This document shows, piece after piece, positions 5,921 to 5,927 of a stretch of 5,927 nucleotides of DNA. The notes under the pieces were generated by a model. The model did not search any database, had not been told where the DNA came from, and worked only from the letters and a program-made list of their open reading frames with translations. Every line of letters begins with the position of its first letter. Within the stretch, counting starts at the first letter, position 1. The position numbers were made by a program, and so were the translations under genes. Origin of the DNA: Candidatus Zixiibacteriota bacterium (GTDB taxonomy: Bacteria > Zixibacteria > MSB-5A5 > CAIYYT01); NCBI GenBank assembly GCA_963205155.1, contig CAUJJY010000355.1, forward strand, positions 1 to 5,927, given 5' to 3'.

Positions 5921-5927
5921 GATGCGC

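Overview
This is a bacterial window at moderate GC with three protein-coding genes and one regulatory intergenic region. There are no RNA genes, CRISPR arrays or insertion sequences. A long secreted-type protein ends in a FlgD-like/sorting-type Ig domain and sits next to flagellin-type genes with sigma-54 promoters. That combination suggests a flagellated Gram-negative bacterium of the FCB group or a related candidate lineage such as Zixibacteria. The placement is inferred from domain style and is not proven.

Layout. Bases 2-3253 (+) hold the 3' part of a large multidomain protein. It has a TIM-barrel glycoside-hydrolase-like region, five tandem fibronectin-III-like modules and a C-terminal FlgD-like Ig/sorting module. 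The frame is open to the left edge, so the true start and any signal peptide lie outside the window. A 133-base convergent gap (3254-3386) contains no clear intrinsic terminator. Bases 3387-4715 (-) encode a 442-residue, cysteine-free, largely low-complexity protein that I do not recognise. Bases 4716-5104 form a 389-base divergent intergenic region. Bases 5105-5881 (+) encode a short, divergent flagellin-like protein. The last 46 bases carry only a small hairpin.

Main point. The divergent intergenic region carries a convincing sigma-54 (-24/-12) promoter facing each way: 4763-4779 (-) for the unknown protein and 5054-5070 (+) for the flagellin-like gene. A 15-base palindrome lies between them at 4946-4960, at a plausible enhancer distance. 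This suggests that the unknown protein belongs to the same RpoN-dependent regulon as the flagellin-like protein, which in many bacteria is the flagellar regulon. The pair may be a filament component and an accessory, export or regulatory partner. The hydrolase-like gene converges on this unit and shows no sign of belonging to it.
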